A stretch of DNA of 64,000 bases, taken from the NCBI RefSeq assembly GCF_003259505.1, contig NZ_QLLK01000005.1, forward strand, positions 248,001-312,000. Reading direction: 5' to 3'. Below the pieces are notes generated by a model, which made no database searches, had not been told where the DNA came from, and saw nothing but the letters and a program-made list of their open reading frames with translations. This DNA comes from Algoriphagus yeomjeoni. Lineage in GTDB: Bacteria; Bacteroidota; Bacteroidia; Cytophagales; Cyclobacteriaceae. Shown in pieces: positions 52,739 to 61,652 of this stretch (its first letter is position 1; each line of letters opens with the position of its first letter). A program made the translations under genes and the position numbers.

Positions 52739-53080
52739 ATGGCAGATACCATCTTAGTAACACTGATTATTTTCTCCTGTATTTTCGGGGTTGTCTATAT
52801 TTTCTTGACTACTCGCAATAAGGAAAGATTGGCACTGATAGAAAACGGCGCAGATGCAAAGCTCTTCAACTCTGGTAAAAAGTACAGCTTTGGCCAATTT
52901 ATCTTGAACTTAGCACTTCTAGCCATAGGGGTAGGAGTAGGAGTCTTGATTGGCGCACTATTGAATAATCTAGGGGTCGAAGAAGGAATCGCATTCTCTT
53001 CTAGCATCTTCATTTTCGGGGGTATAGGCCTGATGTCAAGTTTTTTCATGAACAGAAAGCTTGAAAAAGAGGAAAAATAA
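52739..53080 (+). CDS. DUF6249-type membrane protein
   Basis: A 113-aa protein with three hydrophobic helices: TILVTLIIFSCIFGVVYIFLTT, FILNLALLAIGVGVGVLIGALL and AFSSSIFIFGGIGLMSSFFM, with NKERLALIENGADAKLF after helix 1, a string typical of DUF6249 proteins in Bacteroidota. The function is unknown. Divergent from the ECF sigma gene with matching promoters, so it is probably a member of that regulon; it is a standalone unit with a terminator. Confidence 0.82.
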   Translation: MADTILVTLIIFSCIFGVVYIFLTTRNKERLALIENGADAKLFNSGKKYSFGQFILNLALLAIGVGVGVLIGALLNNLGVEEGIAFSSSIFIFGGIGLMSSFFMNRKLEKEEK

Positions 53081-53104
53081 TTCAGACCCAAAGTCCTTTC
53101 ACAG

Positions 53105-53132
53105 ACCTTCCTTTTACAGGGAAGGTTTTTTT
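53105..53132 (+). terminator. Terminator after the DUF6249 gene
   Basis: ACCTTCC, 8-nt loop, GGAAGGT and a run of T; 24 nt after the stop. Confidence 0.85.
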
Positions 53133-53194
53133 GCTTTTACCCCAAAGGGCCTTGCTCTCGAAATTCTGATTATTTTTGTGAAAAAATAAACGAT

Positions 53195-53665
53195 TTGGAT
53201 CACGCACAACTACTATCAGCTTTTAGGGAAAAAGGTGTTCTGCACCTGAAAGAAGGAAACGGTAACGCACTTACCCTGATGAAACCGGAGCTTTGGCAGG
53301 TTAACATGGGTGAAGACTGGACATTTTTACTTTTTGATCTATTCCAGATCCGCACGATTTGTGAACCATTCTCAGAGGTTTCGCTAGATATTGTAGAATA
53401 TGCAAACAAGCCGACGGTGTATCATAGTCCTGCGAATCGTATTATTAAGAATGGGCCTATCGTTGATGGAGTGCTGAAATTTAGTCTCATTTTAGAGCCA
53501 AACTGGAACAAGTTATTATTTCAAATCTCCCAGCCAGTCCTTGTGAATTTGAATTCAAAGGAAATGACTGCCCACCAAACACCTTTATTATTTCCATTGC
53601 TGAGTCCCAGTACAAAAGAAATGTATTTAGGGCCAGAAGGGGAAGTCAAAATTATCAAAGGATGA
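53195..53665 (+). CDS. Hypothetical protein preceding the tRNA nucleotidyltransferase
   Basis: A 156-aa soluble protein starting at TTG 53195 ([16 protein letters not shown]); no ATG fits upstream. It is beta-rich ([61 protein letters not shown]). No motif known to me. Its stop overlaps the ATG of the tRNA nucleotidyltransferase gene by 4 nt (ATGA), so the two are translationally coupled and perhaps functionally linked. Confidence 0.6.
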   Translation: MDHAQLLSAFREKGVLHLKEGNGNALTLMKPELWQVNMGEDWTFLLFDLFQIRTICEPFSEVSLDIVEYANKPTVYHSPANRIIKNGPIVDGVLKFSLILEPNWNKLLFQISQPVLVNLNSKEMTAHQTPLLFPLLSPSTKEMYLGPEGEVKIIKG

Positions 53666-55104
53666 ATTTCAAATCGCATCTTGACGAATTCGAAGTCTTC
53701 GAAAAAGTAGCAAAAGCAGCATCCAAGTTGGGTTTAGAAACCTATGTGGTGGGCGGCTATGTAAGAGATTTGATTTTGAAAAGAGAAAAAAGTGGGCAGA
53801 AGGATATTGATTTTACTTGTGTTGGTAGCGGAATAGAACTTGCCAAAGAAGTAGCAAAACAATATGATGAACATGTGCCACTTTCTGTTTTCAAGAACTT
53901 TGGTACGGCTATGCTGAAGTTGGACGATTTCGAATTGGAATTTGTAGGAGCTAGGAAGGAGTCCTACAGAGCTGATTCAAGAAATCCAATTGTGGAGTCT
54001 GGTACTCTTCAGGAAGATTTGGAGCGGAGAGATTTCACGATAAATGCCATGGCTATTTCATTAAATAGAAAGGATTATGGAGAATTATTAGATCCATTTG
54101 ATGGACTTGGTGACATTAAAAAGAAATTGATACGGACACCACTTGAGCCCAATATCACCTTTTCTGATGACCCACTACGTATGCTTAGAGCTGTTCGGTT
54201 TGCAGCTCAGTTGGATTTTGATATTGATGGAGATACCTTTTATGCCCTTAGCGAAAATGCTCACCGATTGAATATCATTTCGGCCGAACGAATCATTGTT
54301 GAGCTTAACAAAATCATTGAAGTCAAAAAGCCATCTTACGGGTTTAAATTGCTTTTTGCGGGGAAGTTACTTCATGAGTTTTTCCCGGAAATGGTAGAAT
54401 TGCAAGGCGTGGACTCAGTGGATGACAAGTCCCACAAGGATAATTTTTACCATACGTTGCAGGTTCTTGATAATGTTTGCCAGACCAGTGATGACCTTTG
54501 GCTTCGTTGGGCAGCTATTCTTCATGATATTGCAAAGCCAGCGACTAAGCGGTTCAATAAAAAAGTTGGCTGGACATTTCATGGTCATGAAGACAAAGGC
54601 GCTAGAATGACACCGGGAATTTTCAGAAGGCTAAAGCTTCCCATGGACGACAGGATGAAATATGTGCAGAAGCTGGTGAAACTTCATCTTCGTCCGATTG
54701 CTTTGGTCAAAGATGAAGTGACGGATTCAGCAATGCGAAGATTGCTCTTCGAAGCGGGAGACGATATCGATGATCTAATGAAACTTTGCAGGGCTGATGT
54801 CACGTCTAAAAATAATAAGAAAGTAAAACGATACTTGGAGAATTTCGATAAAGTAGCTCAGAAGCTGATCGAAGTAGAAGAAAAGGACCAGGTCAGAAAT
54901 TTCCAGCCTCCCATTTCTGGGGAAGAAATCATGAGGATTTTCGGTTTGGAGCCTTCAAAAATCGTTGGGGATATAAAAGAAGAAATTAAAGAAGCTATAT
55001 TGGAGGGCAAAATTCACAATAATCCTGAACAGGCACGTGAATTGATGCTGGAGATAGCCAAATCCAAAGGATTGTCACCAGTGTTAGATCGCCCAAATTC
55101 ATAA
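53662..55104 (+). CDS. cca: tRNA nucleotidyltransferase / poly(A) polymerase family (CCA-adding) with HD domain
   Basis: A 480-aa nucleotidyltransferase. The catalytic head has [14 protein letters not shown], then KDIDFTC with the two metal Asp (DxD), [13 protein letters not shown] and [11 protein letters not shown], the class II CCA-enzyme motifs. An HD phosphohydrolase domain follows ([25 protein letters not shown]), as in the larger bacterial members. It adds CCA to, or repairs, tRNA ends, or polyadenylates RNA; the exact specificity cannot be read. At least one tRNA in this window (tRNA-Arg at 45915) has no encoded CCA, so a CCA-adding enzyme is needed. The TPR protein gene follows at 55127. 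Confidence 0.9.
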   Translation: MNFKSHLDEFEVFEKVAKAASKLGLETYVVGGYVRDLILKREKSGQKDIDFTCVGSGIELAKEVAKQYDEHVPLSVFKNFGTAMLKLDDFELEFVGARKESYRADSRNPIVESGTLQEDLERRDFTINAMAISLNRKDYGELLDPFDGLGDIKKKLIRTPLEPNITFSDDPLRMLRAVRFAAQLDFDIDGDTFYALSENAHRLNIISAERIIVELNKIIEVKKPSYGFKLLFAGKLLHEFFPEMVELQGVDSVDDKSHKDNFYHTLQVLDNVCQTSDDLWLRWAAILHDIAKPATKRFNKKVGWTFHGHEDKGARMTPGIFRRLKLPMDDRMKYVQKLVKLHLRPIALVKDEVTDSAMRRLLFEAGDDIDDLMKLCRADVTSKNNKKVKRYLENFDKVAQKLIEVEEKDQVRNFQPPISGEEIMRIFGLEPSKIVGDIKEEIKEAILEGKIHNNPEQARELMLEIAKSKGLSPVLDRPNS

Positions 55105-55126
55105 ATTAAATCAAAATCAATCTAAA

Positions 55127-55831
55127 ATGAAGCACGTATTTCTCATGCTGCTTATGGCCTTTTGCGCCAGCACTACTATTGCCCAGACTGCAGATTCTGT
55201 AGCTAGACTGGATCCTAAACTCAAGAAAACCCTGAATGTAGCGGATCAGGCTGCTTATCAACTGGCTATGCGCTACAATGATATGGCTTCAGCAAAGAGT
55301 TTTCTCTATGAATTGATCGTGAGAAACCCTGAAGACATTCGTTACATTGAGATGTTGGGATCACTTTATTATGAGTCAGGACAGTCCATGTCAGCAGCTC
55401 TTGTGTCTATGGACGTGCTGAAAGTCAATGATAAAAGCATCGCTTCTTTAGAAATCGCTGCTTATTCCTTAGAGCAAGTTGGGGCATTGGAAAGAGCACT
55501 TCCATACTTCGAAAGTCTTTATTTGCTAAGTGGCGATAATTTTAGCCTTTATAAAACAGGATATCTTCAGTACAGTTTGAAAAAATATCCTGAAGCTTTG
55601 AATTCTATGAACATGCTTATCAAAAATGCTAAGCCTGAGGATAAAGTCGGATTTCCTAAGTCTCAAACAGAAACCCAGGAGATTAGCATGAAAGCAGCAG
55701 CCCTGAACTTAAAGGGGATGATTTACCTGGACCAAGGCTCCAAAGTAGAAGCAAAGACTGCCTTTGAAGAAGCAATTTCACTAGATCCTTCATTTGATTT
55801 CGCCAAAGAGAATCTTGCCAAAACAAATTGA
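55127..55831 (+). CDS. Exported tetratricopeptide-repeat protein
   Basis: A 234-aa protein with a signal peptide (KHVFLMLLMAFCASTTIAQ) and four or five TPR-like helical hairpins: YQLAMRYNDMASAKSFLYELI, YIEMLGSLYYESGQSMSAALVSMDVL, AYSLEQVGALERALPYFESLYLL, YLQYSLKKYPEALNSMNMLI, and LNLKGMIYLDQGSKVEAKTAFEEAISLDPSF, the last closest to the TPR consensus. A periplasmic scaffold for protein-protein contacts. It starts 22 nt after the nucleotidyltransferase gene and is closed by a terminator. Confidence 0.82.
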   Translation: MKHVFLMLLMAFCASTTIAQTADSVARLDPKLKKTLNVADQAAYQLAMRYNDMASAKSFLYELIVRNPEDIRYIEMLGSLYYESGQSMSAALVSMDVLKVNDKSIASLEIAAYSLEQVGALERALPYFESLYLLSGDNFSLYKTGYLQYSLKKYPEALNSMNMLIKNAKPEDKVGFPKSQTETQEISMKAAALNLKGMIYLDQGSKVEAKTAFEEAISLDPSFDFAKENLAKTN

Positions 55832-55852
55832 TCTAATTCTAATCAAAAAATG

Positions 55853-55879
55853 AAGCTGGCATATTTGTCGGCTTTTTTT
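55853..55879 (+). terminator. Terminator after the TPR gene
   Basis: AAGCTGGC pairs with GTCGGCTT (two G-U pairs) around ATATTT, followed by a run of T. Confidence 0.7.
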
Positions 55880-55965
55880 GTGGAATGATTTTAGGGTGGG
55901 AGTTAAATTTGCTCTAATCCAAATTGATTCAAACATATCTTTGGAATGGGATCACACCCATAATC

Positions 55966-56004
55966 AAAAAAGGTTGCCAAATATTGATTTGGCAACCTTT
56001 TTTG
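55966..56004. terminator. Bidirectional terminator, small membrane protein gene
   Basis: AAAAAGGTTGCCAAAT, short loop, ATTTGGCAACCTTTTT: a 16-bp perfect stem, A/T-flanked on both sides. Confidence 0.92.
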
Positions 56005-56022
56005 ATTTGAAAATTAGTATTC

Positions 56023-56238
56023 CTAGTTGAGAAATAAGTAGTAAGCCAGAAATGTTGTGAACAATGAAATCCCGAAGCTCATGAAAATGATCTTCGAGTA
56101 ATTTGTTACCCAATGACCTTTTTTGGTGTTTCCTTCTACTATCAACTGCCGCCTTGGTCTTATTACTTCTTGGATTAGTGCCAGGCAACCGAGGAAGTAA
56201 ATTGTTAGAATAAGGGCGAAGCTTGCTGCGGTTTCCAT
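56023..56238 (-). CDS. Small two-helix membrane protein
   Basis: A 71-aa protein: METAASFALILTIYFLGCLALI as helix 1, a basic loop (RPRRQLIVEGNTKKGHWVTN) and helix 2 (IIFMSFGISLFTTFLAYYLF). The overlapping longer frame in the same region has no such pattern and is a shadow. Monocistronic: a strong terminator lies 19 nt past its end. Function unknown. Confidence 0.68.
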   Translation of the reverse strand: METAASFALILTIYFLGCLALIQEVIRPRRQLIVEGNTKKGHWVTNYSKIIFMSFGISLFTTFLAYYLFLN

Positions 56239-56321
56239 GATTTTTTATTTGAACCCTAAATTTAGCATCATTTGAAGCCAAAGCTTTTGAAAAATAGAAA
56301 CTTAACAATTTGATAATGAGC

Positions 56322-56355
56322 AAAAAAAAGGTGACTCATGCGAGTCACCTTTTTA
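56322..56355. terminator. Bidirectional terminator after the S8 protease gene
   Basis: AAAAAGGTGACTC, loop ATGC, GAGTCACCTTTTT, 17 nt past the protease stop on the minus strand. Confidence 0.9.
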
Positions 56356-56371
56356 ATATTCCTAGATATTT

Positions 56372-57595
56372 TTATTTAATTGCTATTATATCAGCTACTC
56401 CATCAGGGTCATTTATAGCAGTTCCGCCATTCCTAGGTGTGCCATATAGCAATAATCCGCAGACATGTGGTGAAGCCATAGAAGTACCATTATAACTTGC
56501 ATACCCGCCTGGCACAGTAGATAAAACACCTACACCAGGAGCAGCAAAATCAACAGGAGGGTTGCCGTAGTTTGAGAAAGAGGCAAATCTGTCGTTGCTA
56601 TCGATAGCAGAAACGGTATAGATATTAGGTCCATTTGCTCTTGCTGGAGATGAATTGTTAGCATTACTACTTTCATTACCAGCTGCTAGAGCTACTTTTA
56701 CTCCCGCATTACCAAGTGCGATTACAGCAGCATCAAGAGCTGCCGATGCTGGTCCTCCAAGACTCATATTAGCAACGTCTCCTGAAGCGGCACTAGCAGT
56801 CACAAAATCAACCCCTGCGATCACACCAGAATATGATCCGGAACCTCTAGAGTCCAATACTTTTACAGGCACTACAGTAGCTCCAGCAGCTACGCCGACT
56901 ACACCTATTTCATTGTTTATGGCACCCACTGTTCCAGCGACGTGCGTTCCATGACCATTTCCATCACTTGAAAGATTAGAATCCTTTCCTTTGGTGAATG
57001 CATTAAATCCCGAATTTACGTCCACATTCAAATCCGGATGCGAAGCGTCAATTCCAGAATCGATAATATAAGCTTTGTTACTTCCAGCATAGGTTGCTCC
57101 TCCGCCTACTCTTGTAATTCCATAGGGGATTTCTTGAGAAGTTGATCCACCTCCACCTCCTCCATTACCTCTGCCCGGAGGAGGTGCTAATGCGATCACT
57201 CGATCTTGCTCAATAGCCTTGATGGAAGGGTCTTTTGAAATAGCTTGATATTGCTCGTCGGTTAAAGTGACAGCAAATCCTTCTATGCTGCTGCCATATA
57301 CATAACCTAGATTTTCTTGGTCGATTCTATATTTTGATAATAGCTCCGAACCAGTTTTTCTCATAGATGCCTGGACGTCAATATAGGACATGTCTTTTCT
57401 GAAACTAATTCCTGTTGGCATTAACCTAACAATGTATTTCCCAGGAATGACATCACCCGACTGGTATTTCACAAATTCAATTGAATCTCCTGTGATAGGA
57501 GATTCTGCCTCTTGCTGGCAGGAGAAGGCAAGGGCCCCGATGAGGATTCCTGCATATAGTGCAGGTTTTTTCCAAAGTTGTTTTTGGTTGATCAT
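56372..57595 (-). CDS. Lipoprotein subtilisin-like serine protease (S8 family)
   Basis: A 407-aa protein. Lipoprotein signal with Cys26 (LAFSC); an inhibitor-I9-like propeptide (~45-137: PGKYIVRLMPTG, IEGFAVTLTDEQYQAISKDPSIKAIEQDRV); a Gly-rich linker (144-151); then the protease: Asp179 (YIIDSGID), His215 (GHGTHVAGT), Asn307 of the oxyanion hole (AAGNESS) and Ser372 (GTSMASPHV). The layout is like proteinase-K-type S8 peptidases. It is exported, tethered to a membrane by lipid, and probably self-processed. The C-terminus (PDGVADIIAIK) is short with no sorting domain. Confidence 0.92.
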   Translation of the reverse strand: MINQKQLWKKPALYAGILIGALAFSCQQEAESPITGDSIEFVKYQSGDVIPGKYIVRLMPTGISFRKDMSYIDVQASMRKTGSELLSKYRIDQENLGYVYGSSIEGFAVTLTDEQYQAISKDPSIKAIEQDRVIALAPPPGRGNGGGGGGSTSQEIPYGITRVGGGATYAGSNKAYIIDSGIDASHPDLNVDVNSGFNAFTKGKDSNLSSDGNGHGTHVAGTVGAINNEIGVVGVAAGATVVPVKVLDSRGSGSYSGVIAGVDFVTASAASGDVANMSLGGPASAALDAAVIALGNAGVKVALAAGNESSNANNSSPARANGPNIYTVSAIDSNDRFASFSNYGNPPVDFAAPGVGVLSTVPGGYASYNGTSMASPHVCGLLLYGTPRNGGTAINDPDGVADIIAIK

Positions 57596-57715
57596 AAAAT
57601 ATAGTGGTTAATATGTTTTGTAAACTAACTCTTTGATAAGCATTTAGAGCAGTTCACGCATATAATGTCTGGAAATTATATGAATTAACCAATTATTTGA
57701 TGGTGTGATAAAAGC

Positions 57716-57742
57716 AAAAAAAAGCCCCGAACTATCGGGGCT
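57716..57742 (-). terminator. Terminator of the S41 peptidase gene
   Basis: On the minus strand: GCCCCGA, 4-nt loop, TCGGGGC and eight T, 7 nt past the stop codon. Confidence 0.9.
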
Positions 57743-57748
57743 AACTTC

Positions 57749-59146
57749 TTATTTTTTGATTTGGGATTCAATCATCTGGCCCATCCGGATTTTTCCGTCT
57801 AAGGTATTTGAGAGTTCTACTCGGTCCAGTTTGGTGACTCTGGCTGAGGAAGGAGTGCCCGTTACCTGTTCGATTGCCGTTCTGAGCATGATCTCATTTA
57901 CATCTCCCAACGCTCTTAGTCGCTCGCTGTTTTCATTTACAGCAATATTGGGAGTGAACCCCGTATTGTAATCAGATTGATCTAAGCTGTTGAAACTTTG
58001 AGTAACTATAGGTAAAAGTCCATAAGCATTTTCAGTATTCTCTTCGTCTTCGATAGCGATGGATCCCACATTTTTTCCGTAGGTGACACCTCCTATAAGG
58101 AAGACATCCATATATGGTTTTAGACCATTGATGATTAGTTCAGATGCTGAAGCTGTTCCGCTTGAGGTCAACACGTAAATTCGATTTCCTGTTAATGAAT
58201 TACCTATATTTTGTGTTTTTTCAAGGAAGGTAGTCTGCACATTACTCAAAGATGGAATATTTGTCATAATGAACTGATTGTATTTCGTCTTGGAAAAAAC
58301 ATCAGAACTGGTTACTCCAGGACCAATGAGGCTTGCTAAATTAACCGCAGAAGAAACATATCCTCCACCATTGTAGCGTAGATCCAAAACCAAATTAGTG
58401 ATATTCTCTGCTTTCATTTTGGCAAAAACAGCATCCATTTCTTTGTCATATTTAGTAGCGTCTGCCGTAGTGCCAGGAGCAAAGAAATTATACACAACGT
58501 ACCCAATTTTCTGATTATCAATTGTATAGATAGAGTCTAGAAAGTTTGGGTCTTCGGAGAACTGAATTGGAGTGAGAGAAATTTCTGGCATTTCTTCATA
58601 AGCCAAAGTCTCCTCATTGAAGCGAAGGGTGGTGATTGTATGGGTTAGCTCTGCTTGTCCACGAAGTTCAGAGAAGTTACTCCTCGTCAGTTCAATGCCA
58701 TTTATTGCGACAATGACATCACCTCTTTTTAGGTCTTTAGATGCGGCAGGACTATTTTCCTTGGTGTAAATTACTTCTCCATAAACGTCATCAGAGTTCG
58801 GAACTCCATACCATTTAGCTTCGTATCCAGGGTCAAGTGAAATGCCTTGAAGGGAATTAATCAATTCTTGATAATCCGGGTAAATAACAGAAAATCGATC
58901 TGTAGGAGTGTTTAGAAGAGAGTTGAAATAGGCTGTAGGATCAGATGTCTCTGCGATTGGAGTCTTCATATTCTGCCTCCAGTAATAGACTTCATCCATT
59001 ACATCATAAATCCAATTGTTAATTTGCTCTTCCAGCGTAGCGTTAGGATCGATTACAGGGTCTTCCTCGCCGTCCTTGTTGCAGCTCCAGAGCAGCCCAC
59101 TAAGTATAGCCAGCAATAGAGCTCTTGTGATTAGGGTAGATTTCAT
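57749..59146 (-). CDS. Lipoprotein S41-family (C-terminal processing) peptidase
   Basis: A 465-aa protein with a lipoprotein signal (Cys22 in LLWSC). Order: N-terminal helical domain (WIYDVMDEVYYWRQNM), a PDZ domain (~135-185: ENSPAASKDLKRGDVIVAINGIEL), then the peptidase core: VLDLRYNGGGYVSSA, TSSGTASASELIINGL with the nucleophile Ser, and TYGKNVG with the catalytic Lys, the Ser/Lys dyad of S41/Tsp peptidases. It degrades or processes periplasmic proteins. It ends with a charged tail. A separate transcription unit from the adjacent S8 protease, since its own terminator and a 153-nt gap follow. Confidence 0.92.
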   Translation of the reverse strand: MKSTLITRALLLAILSGLLWSCNKDGEEDPVIDPNATLEEQINNWIYDVMDEVYYWRQNMKTPIAETSDPTAYFNSLLNTPTDRFSVIYPDYQELINSLQGISLDPGYEAKWYGVPNSDDVYGEVIYTKENSPAASKDLKRGDVIVAINGIELTRSNFSELRGQAELTHTITTLRFNEETLAYEEMPEISLTPIQFSEDPNFLDSIYTIDNQKIGYVVYNFFAPGTTADATKYDKEMDAVFAKMKAENITNLVLDLRYNGGGYVSSAVNLASLIGPGVTSSDVFSKTKYNQFIMTNIPSLSNVQTTFLEKTQNIGNSLTGNRIYVLTSSGTASASELIINGLKPYMDVFLIGGVTYGKNVGSIAIEDEENTENAYGLLPIVTQSFNSLDQSDYNTGFTPNIAVNENSERLRALGDVNEIMLRTAIEQVTGTPSSARVTKLDRVELSNTLDGKIRMGQMIESQIKK

Positions 59147-59213
59147 ATCTTGATAGTTTGGGTGATTACAAACGCTGCAATTAGCATAATCGTTTGATAT
59201 TTAACTCGAAATA

Positions 59214-59924
59214 TCAAAAGGACGAACCAAAAGAAACGTCGTGGGTTTGACTATCCTGCAATTCACCTTTCTCACATTTCAATACTCGATATGGATACTT
59301 ACGAAGTAAATCATAATTATGGGTTGCCATTAAGATTGCAGTTCCCTTTTTATTTATTTCTTGGAAAAGCTTGAAGATGCCATCTGCCACATCTGGATCA
59401 AGATTTCCTGTAGGTTCATCTGCGAGCAGTATGGAAGGTTCATTAAGTAAAGCCCTTGCAATCACCACACGTTGTTGTTCACCTCCTGATAGCTGATGAG
59501 GCATTTTGCTGGAAGCATTATTCAGACCTACCAAAAGCAGGACTTCAGCCATACGGGCATTTATTTTTGCTTTGTCATTCCACCCGGTCGCTCTCATCAC
59601 GAAAGCTAAATTTTCCGCAACAGAACGATCATTAAAGAGCTGGAAATCTTGGAAGATTATTCCGATTTTTCTTCTCAGGTAGGGGATATCCTTCGTTTTA
59701 ATATTTTGCAGATTAAATCCTGCAACCTCCGCACTTCCACTTTTCAACTCCAAATCGGCATAAAGTGTTTTTAGCAAGGAGCTTTTTCCGCTGCCAGTTC
59801 TCCCAATTAGAAATACAAACTCGTGTTGCTCTACAGAGAAGTTTACATCAGTTAAGATGGGGTCAATTCCTTGAAAGATTGTCGCTTGTTTTACCTGAAG
59901 TACAGGCTGTGTGCTGAAATCCAT
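59214..59924 (-). CDS. ftsE: FtsE-like ABC ATPase
   Basis: A 236-aa ABC ATPase. Walker A GRTGSGKSSLLK (41-52), Q-loop IFQDFQLF, signature LSGGEQQRVVIARALL, Walker B ILLADEPTGNLD and switch His in MATHNYD. The overall form fits FtsE, the ATPase of FtsEX that works with a peptidoglycan hydrolase at the septum; its ftsX partner is not next to it in this window, so LolD/MacB-type is an alternative. It starts 2 nt after a small gene on the same strand and is the last gene of a short operon. Confidence 0.82.
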   Translation of the reverse strand: MDFSTQPVLQVKQATIFQGIDPILTDVNFSVEQHEFVFLIGRTGSGKSSLLKTLYADLELKSGSAEVAGFNLQNIKTKDIPYLRRKIGIIFQDFQLFNDRSVAENLAFVMRATGWNDKAKINARMAEVLLLVGLNNASSKMPHQLSGGEQQRVVIARALLNEPSILLADEPTGNLDPDVADGIFKLFQEINKKGTAILMATHNYDLLRKYPYRVLKCEKGELQDSQTHDVSFGSSF

Positions 59925-59926
59925 TC

Positions 59927-60130
59927 TTAAAGTTCTAATTTTTGCAATTTCCCAAAAGGAAGATCTTTGATTAACGCTTCCAATTCATCTTCCTTTCCTT
60001 CTAGACCAAATTTCTCCATTTTTTTCAAGGGCCTATCTGCTCTGAAATAGGCGACTAATACAAAGTTCTCATCTCTGATCTGTATGTAGTCAGGGATTTT
60101 CGCTTTGCCTTTTACTTTGATGATATACAT
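59927..60130 (-). CDS. Small protein of unknown function before ftsE
   Basis: A 67-aa protein (MYIIKVKGKAKIPDYIQIRD at the start, then FVLVAYFRADRPLKKMEKF and a Leu/Lys-rich end). It looks like a compact beta-beta-helix domain. Two nt separate its stop from the ftsE start, and it follows a terminator placed just after the aldolase gene, so it is probably translated with ftsE. I do not know the family. Confidence 0.6.
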   Translation of the reverse strand: MYIIKVKGKAKIPDYIQIRDENFVLVAYFRADRPLKKMEKFGLEGKEDELEALIKDLPFGKLQKLEL

Positions 60131-60139
60131 AGGGGAAAT

Positions 60140-60172
60140 TAAAAAAAGACCGACAAATGCCGGCCTTTTACA
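60140..60172 (-). terminator. Terminator after the aldolase gene
   Basis: On the minus strand AAAGGCCG pairs with CGGTCTTT (one G-U pair), short loop, then seven T; just past the stop codon at 60175. Confidence 0.8.
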
Positions 60173-60174
60173 TG

Positions 60175-60834
60175 TTATTTACCAGCTGCTTTGGCATGGT
60201 CTGCCAAAAACGTTGCCAAACCTGAGTCTGTCAATGGGTGATTTAATAAGCTGGTGATTACTTTCAATGGACAAGTCACTACATCTGCACCAACTTCAGC
60301 ACACTTTAGTAAGTGCATGCTGTGTCTAACTGACGCGGCTAGAACTTCAGTTTCGTAACCGTAGTTGCCGTAGATATGTACGATTTGAGCGATTAATTCC
60401 ATTCCGTCAAAAGAAATGTCATCCAATCTTCCGATGAATGGAGAAACGTAGGATGCTCCAGCTTTAGCAGCTAAAAGCGCTTGGCCTGCGGAGAAAATCA
60501 AGGTGCAGTTGGTACGGATACCTTCGCTGCTGAAGTATTTAAGCGCTTTTAAGCCATCTTTAATCATTGGGATTTTCACGACGATTTTGTCATCGATCTT
60601 TGCAAGCTCTTTTCCTTCTTTTACCATGCCTTCGAAATCTGTGGAGATTACTTCAGCACTTACTTTATCATCTACGATATCACAGATCGCCTTGTAGTGA
60701 GCTCTTACTTTTTCATCTCCGCTGATGCCTTCTTTAGCCATCAAGGAAGGGTTGGTAGTTACGCCATCTAAAACACCTAGGTCATAAGCTTCGCGAATGT
60801 CACTAAGATTGGCTGTGTCAATAAAGAATTTCAT
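60175..60834 (-). CDS. fsa: Fructose-6-phosphate aldolase / small transaldolase
   Basis: A 219-aa TIM-barrel enzyme of the short transaldolase family (E. coli FsaA, B. subtilis YwjH type). [36 protein letters not shown] is the full family opening with the catalytic Asp and the TNPSL loop; the Schiff-base Lys is in [39 protein letters not shown] is the phosphate region. It either splits fructose-6-phosphate or does transaldolase exchange; motifs alone cannot separate the two. A TAACTTTG element at 60958-60965 (minus strand) may be its promoter -7 box. Confidence 0.9.
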   Translation of the reverse strand: MKFFIDTANLSDIREAYDLGVLDGVTTNPSLMAKEGISGDEKVRAHYKAICDIVDDKVSAEVISTDFEGMVKEGKELAKIDDKIVVKIPMIKDGLKALKYFSSEGIRTNCTLIFSAGQALLAAKAGASYVSPFIGRLDDISFDGMELIAQIVHIYGNYGYETEVLAASVRHSMHLLKCAEVGADVVTCPLKVITSLLNHPLTDSGLATFLADHAKAAGK

Positions 60835-60957
60835 GTTTAAATTGTTTAATAGGTATTGAAATCCCTTTTCTCAGATTTTAGTATTCTTGCCTTAATTCAT
60901 AAAACAAGGTTAAAGCCCGATTGAAGGATGATTCCAAATGGATTTATTTGTAAGAAA

Positions 60958-60965
60958 CAAAGTTA
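60958..60965 (-). promoter_or_regulatory. Candidate -7 element for the aldolase gene
   Basis: TAACTTTG on the minus strand, 124 nt upstream of the aldolase ATG, matches TAnnTTTG. A well-placed -33 element is not evident. Confidence 0.35.
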
Positions 60966-61020
60966 GAAGATTAATCAAGATTTGGAACTTGATTGGAGGT
61001 GCCTTAGAAAAAATAGAGCA

Positions 61021-61106
61021 AAAAAGAAGCGGCATCGCACCGCTCAACCACCTACCCTTGCTTCCTTCCGGACCTGGGGGATTCAGCAGGAGCTGGTCGT
61101 GCCGCC
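61021..61106 (-). ncRNA. ffs: Bacterial signal recognition particle RNA (4.5S RNA)
   Basis: On the minus strand the conserved SRP domain IV hairpin is present: GGTCCGGAAGGAAGCA followed by GGGTAGG (around 61052-61075), the Ffh-binding loop. Both ends pair: GGCGGCA at the 5' end with TGCCGC near 61029-61034, and a T-run follows. About 86 nt, the small SRP RNA type. Its 5' end agrees with the promoter at 61111-61140. Confidence 0.93.
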
Positions 61107-61110
61107 GGTG

Positions 61111-61140
61111 CAAAAGTAAGGAGAATATTAATCTTTACAA
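61111..61140 (-). promoter_or_regulatory. Promoter of the SRP RNA gene
   Basis: On the minus strand: TTG (61140-61138), exactly 19 nt, TACTTTTG (61118-61111), a perfect TAnnTTTG; the RNA begins about 5 nt later. Confidence 0.75.
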
Positions 61141-61227
61141 TAATCTTACTTAGGATTACCAAAACGACCGCTTTTAGCGCTGACTGTGAGGGGGATTAAT
61201 TTCAAATAAGAAATTTGAGATTCGAAA

Positions 61228-61458
61228 TTACTTCGACTTCGCCAAGTGCATCTGAAACTCAAGGACATTGCAATGGATGAATTCGTCCTCGGCTAAGTCC
61301 TCAAAAATCTCCTCGTCAAAGGTCATTTCTGTCTTTTCAATTTTTCCATCAGGATGTACAATCAATTCTATTCCTGTGAAATCATCAGGATTCACCTGTA
61401 CCAAAACCTGGTAATCGTCAAAAACCCGCTTGAAATACTGTGGAAATGCTTTTGCCAT
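61228..61458 (-). CDS. Small acidic protein of unknown function
   Basis: A 76-aa acidic protein: MAKAFPQYFKRVFDDYQVLVQV, then FTGIELIVHPDGKIEKTEMTFDEEIFEDLAEDEF, suggesting a beta-meander plus acidic helix. No motif recognised. It lies between ffs and the trp operon, on the opposite strand to the latter. Likely real because the frame has clear coding bias and a clean start. Confidence 0.6.
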   Translation of the reverse strand: MAKAFPQYFKRVFDDYQVLVQVNPDDFTGIELIVHPDGKIEKTEMTFDEEIFEDLAEDEFIHCNVLEFQMHLAKSK

Positions 61459-61510
61459 GATATTTTACTTATGTTTTTTCAAAATTATATAGAAATAAAT
61501 GAAAAGAAGT

Positions 61511-61540
61511 TTTGTCATTAAGAATCCCTTTCTAAATTTG
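61511..61540 (+). promoter_or_regulatory. Promoter of the trp operon
   Basis: TTTG (61511-61514), 18 nt, TAAATTTG (61533-61540): both elements match. Transcription would start near 61547, only about 5 nt before the leader-peptide ATG. Confidence 0.7.
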
Positions 61541-61551
61541 CTCCCATTATT

Positions 61552-61614
61552 ATGAAAACAATCGCAAACAAATACTGGTGGTGGCATTCTATCTCTTTCC
61601 AAAAGGAAGTTTAG
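61552..61614 (+). CDS. trpL: trp leader peptide with three tandem Trp codons
   Basis: A 20-codon reading frame, MKTIANKYWWWHSISFQKEV, with TGG-TGG-TGG at 61576-61584 and stop TAG at 612-614 of the 61-kb block (61612-61614). Tandem Trp codons in a short frame just after a promoter, 38 nt ahead of a terminator hairpin and 93 nt ahead of trpE, are the hallmark of ribosome-mediated attenuation of trp genes. It is too short for ordinary gene finding. When Trp-tRNA is scarce the ribosome would stall here and prevent terminator formation. I could not find an obvious antiterminator pairing by eye. Confidence 0.85.
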   Translation: MKTIANKYWWWHSISFQKEV

Positions 61615-61652
61615 ACAGCCCCTGCATTTAATTTTGCGTTACTTAATAGTAT

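Noticed and set aside
55964-56323. A 119-codon frame over the small two-helix gene
   Set aside because: It overlaps a terminator hairpin and lacks the helix pattern; the 71-aa frame has two clear helices.
60910-61153. Frames on both strands over the SRP RNA region
   Set aside because: The sequence there is a structured RNA with promoter and T-run; the frames have no family resemblance.
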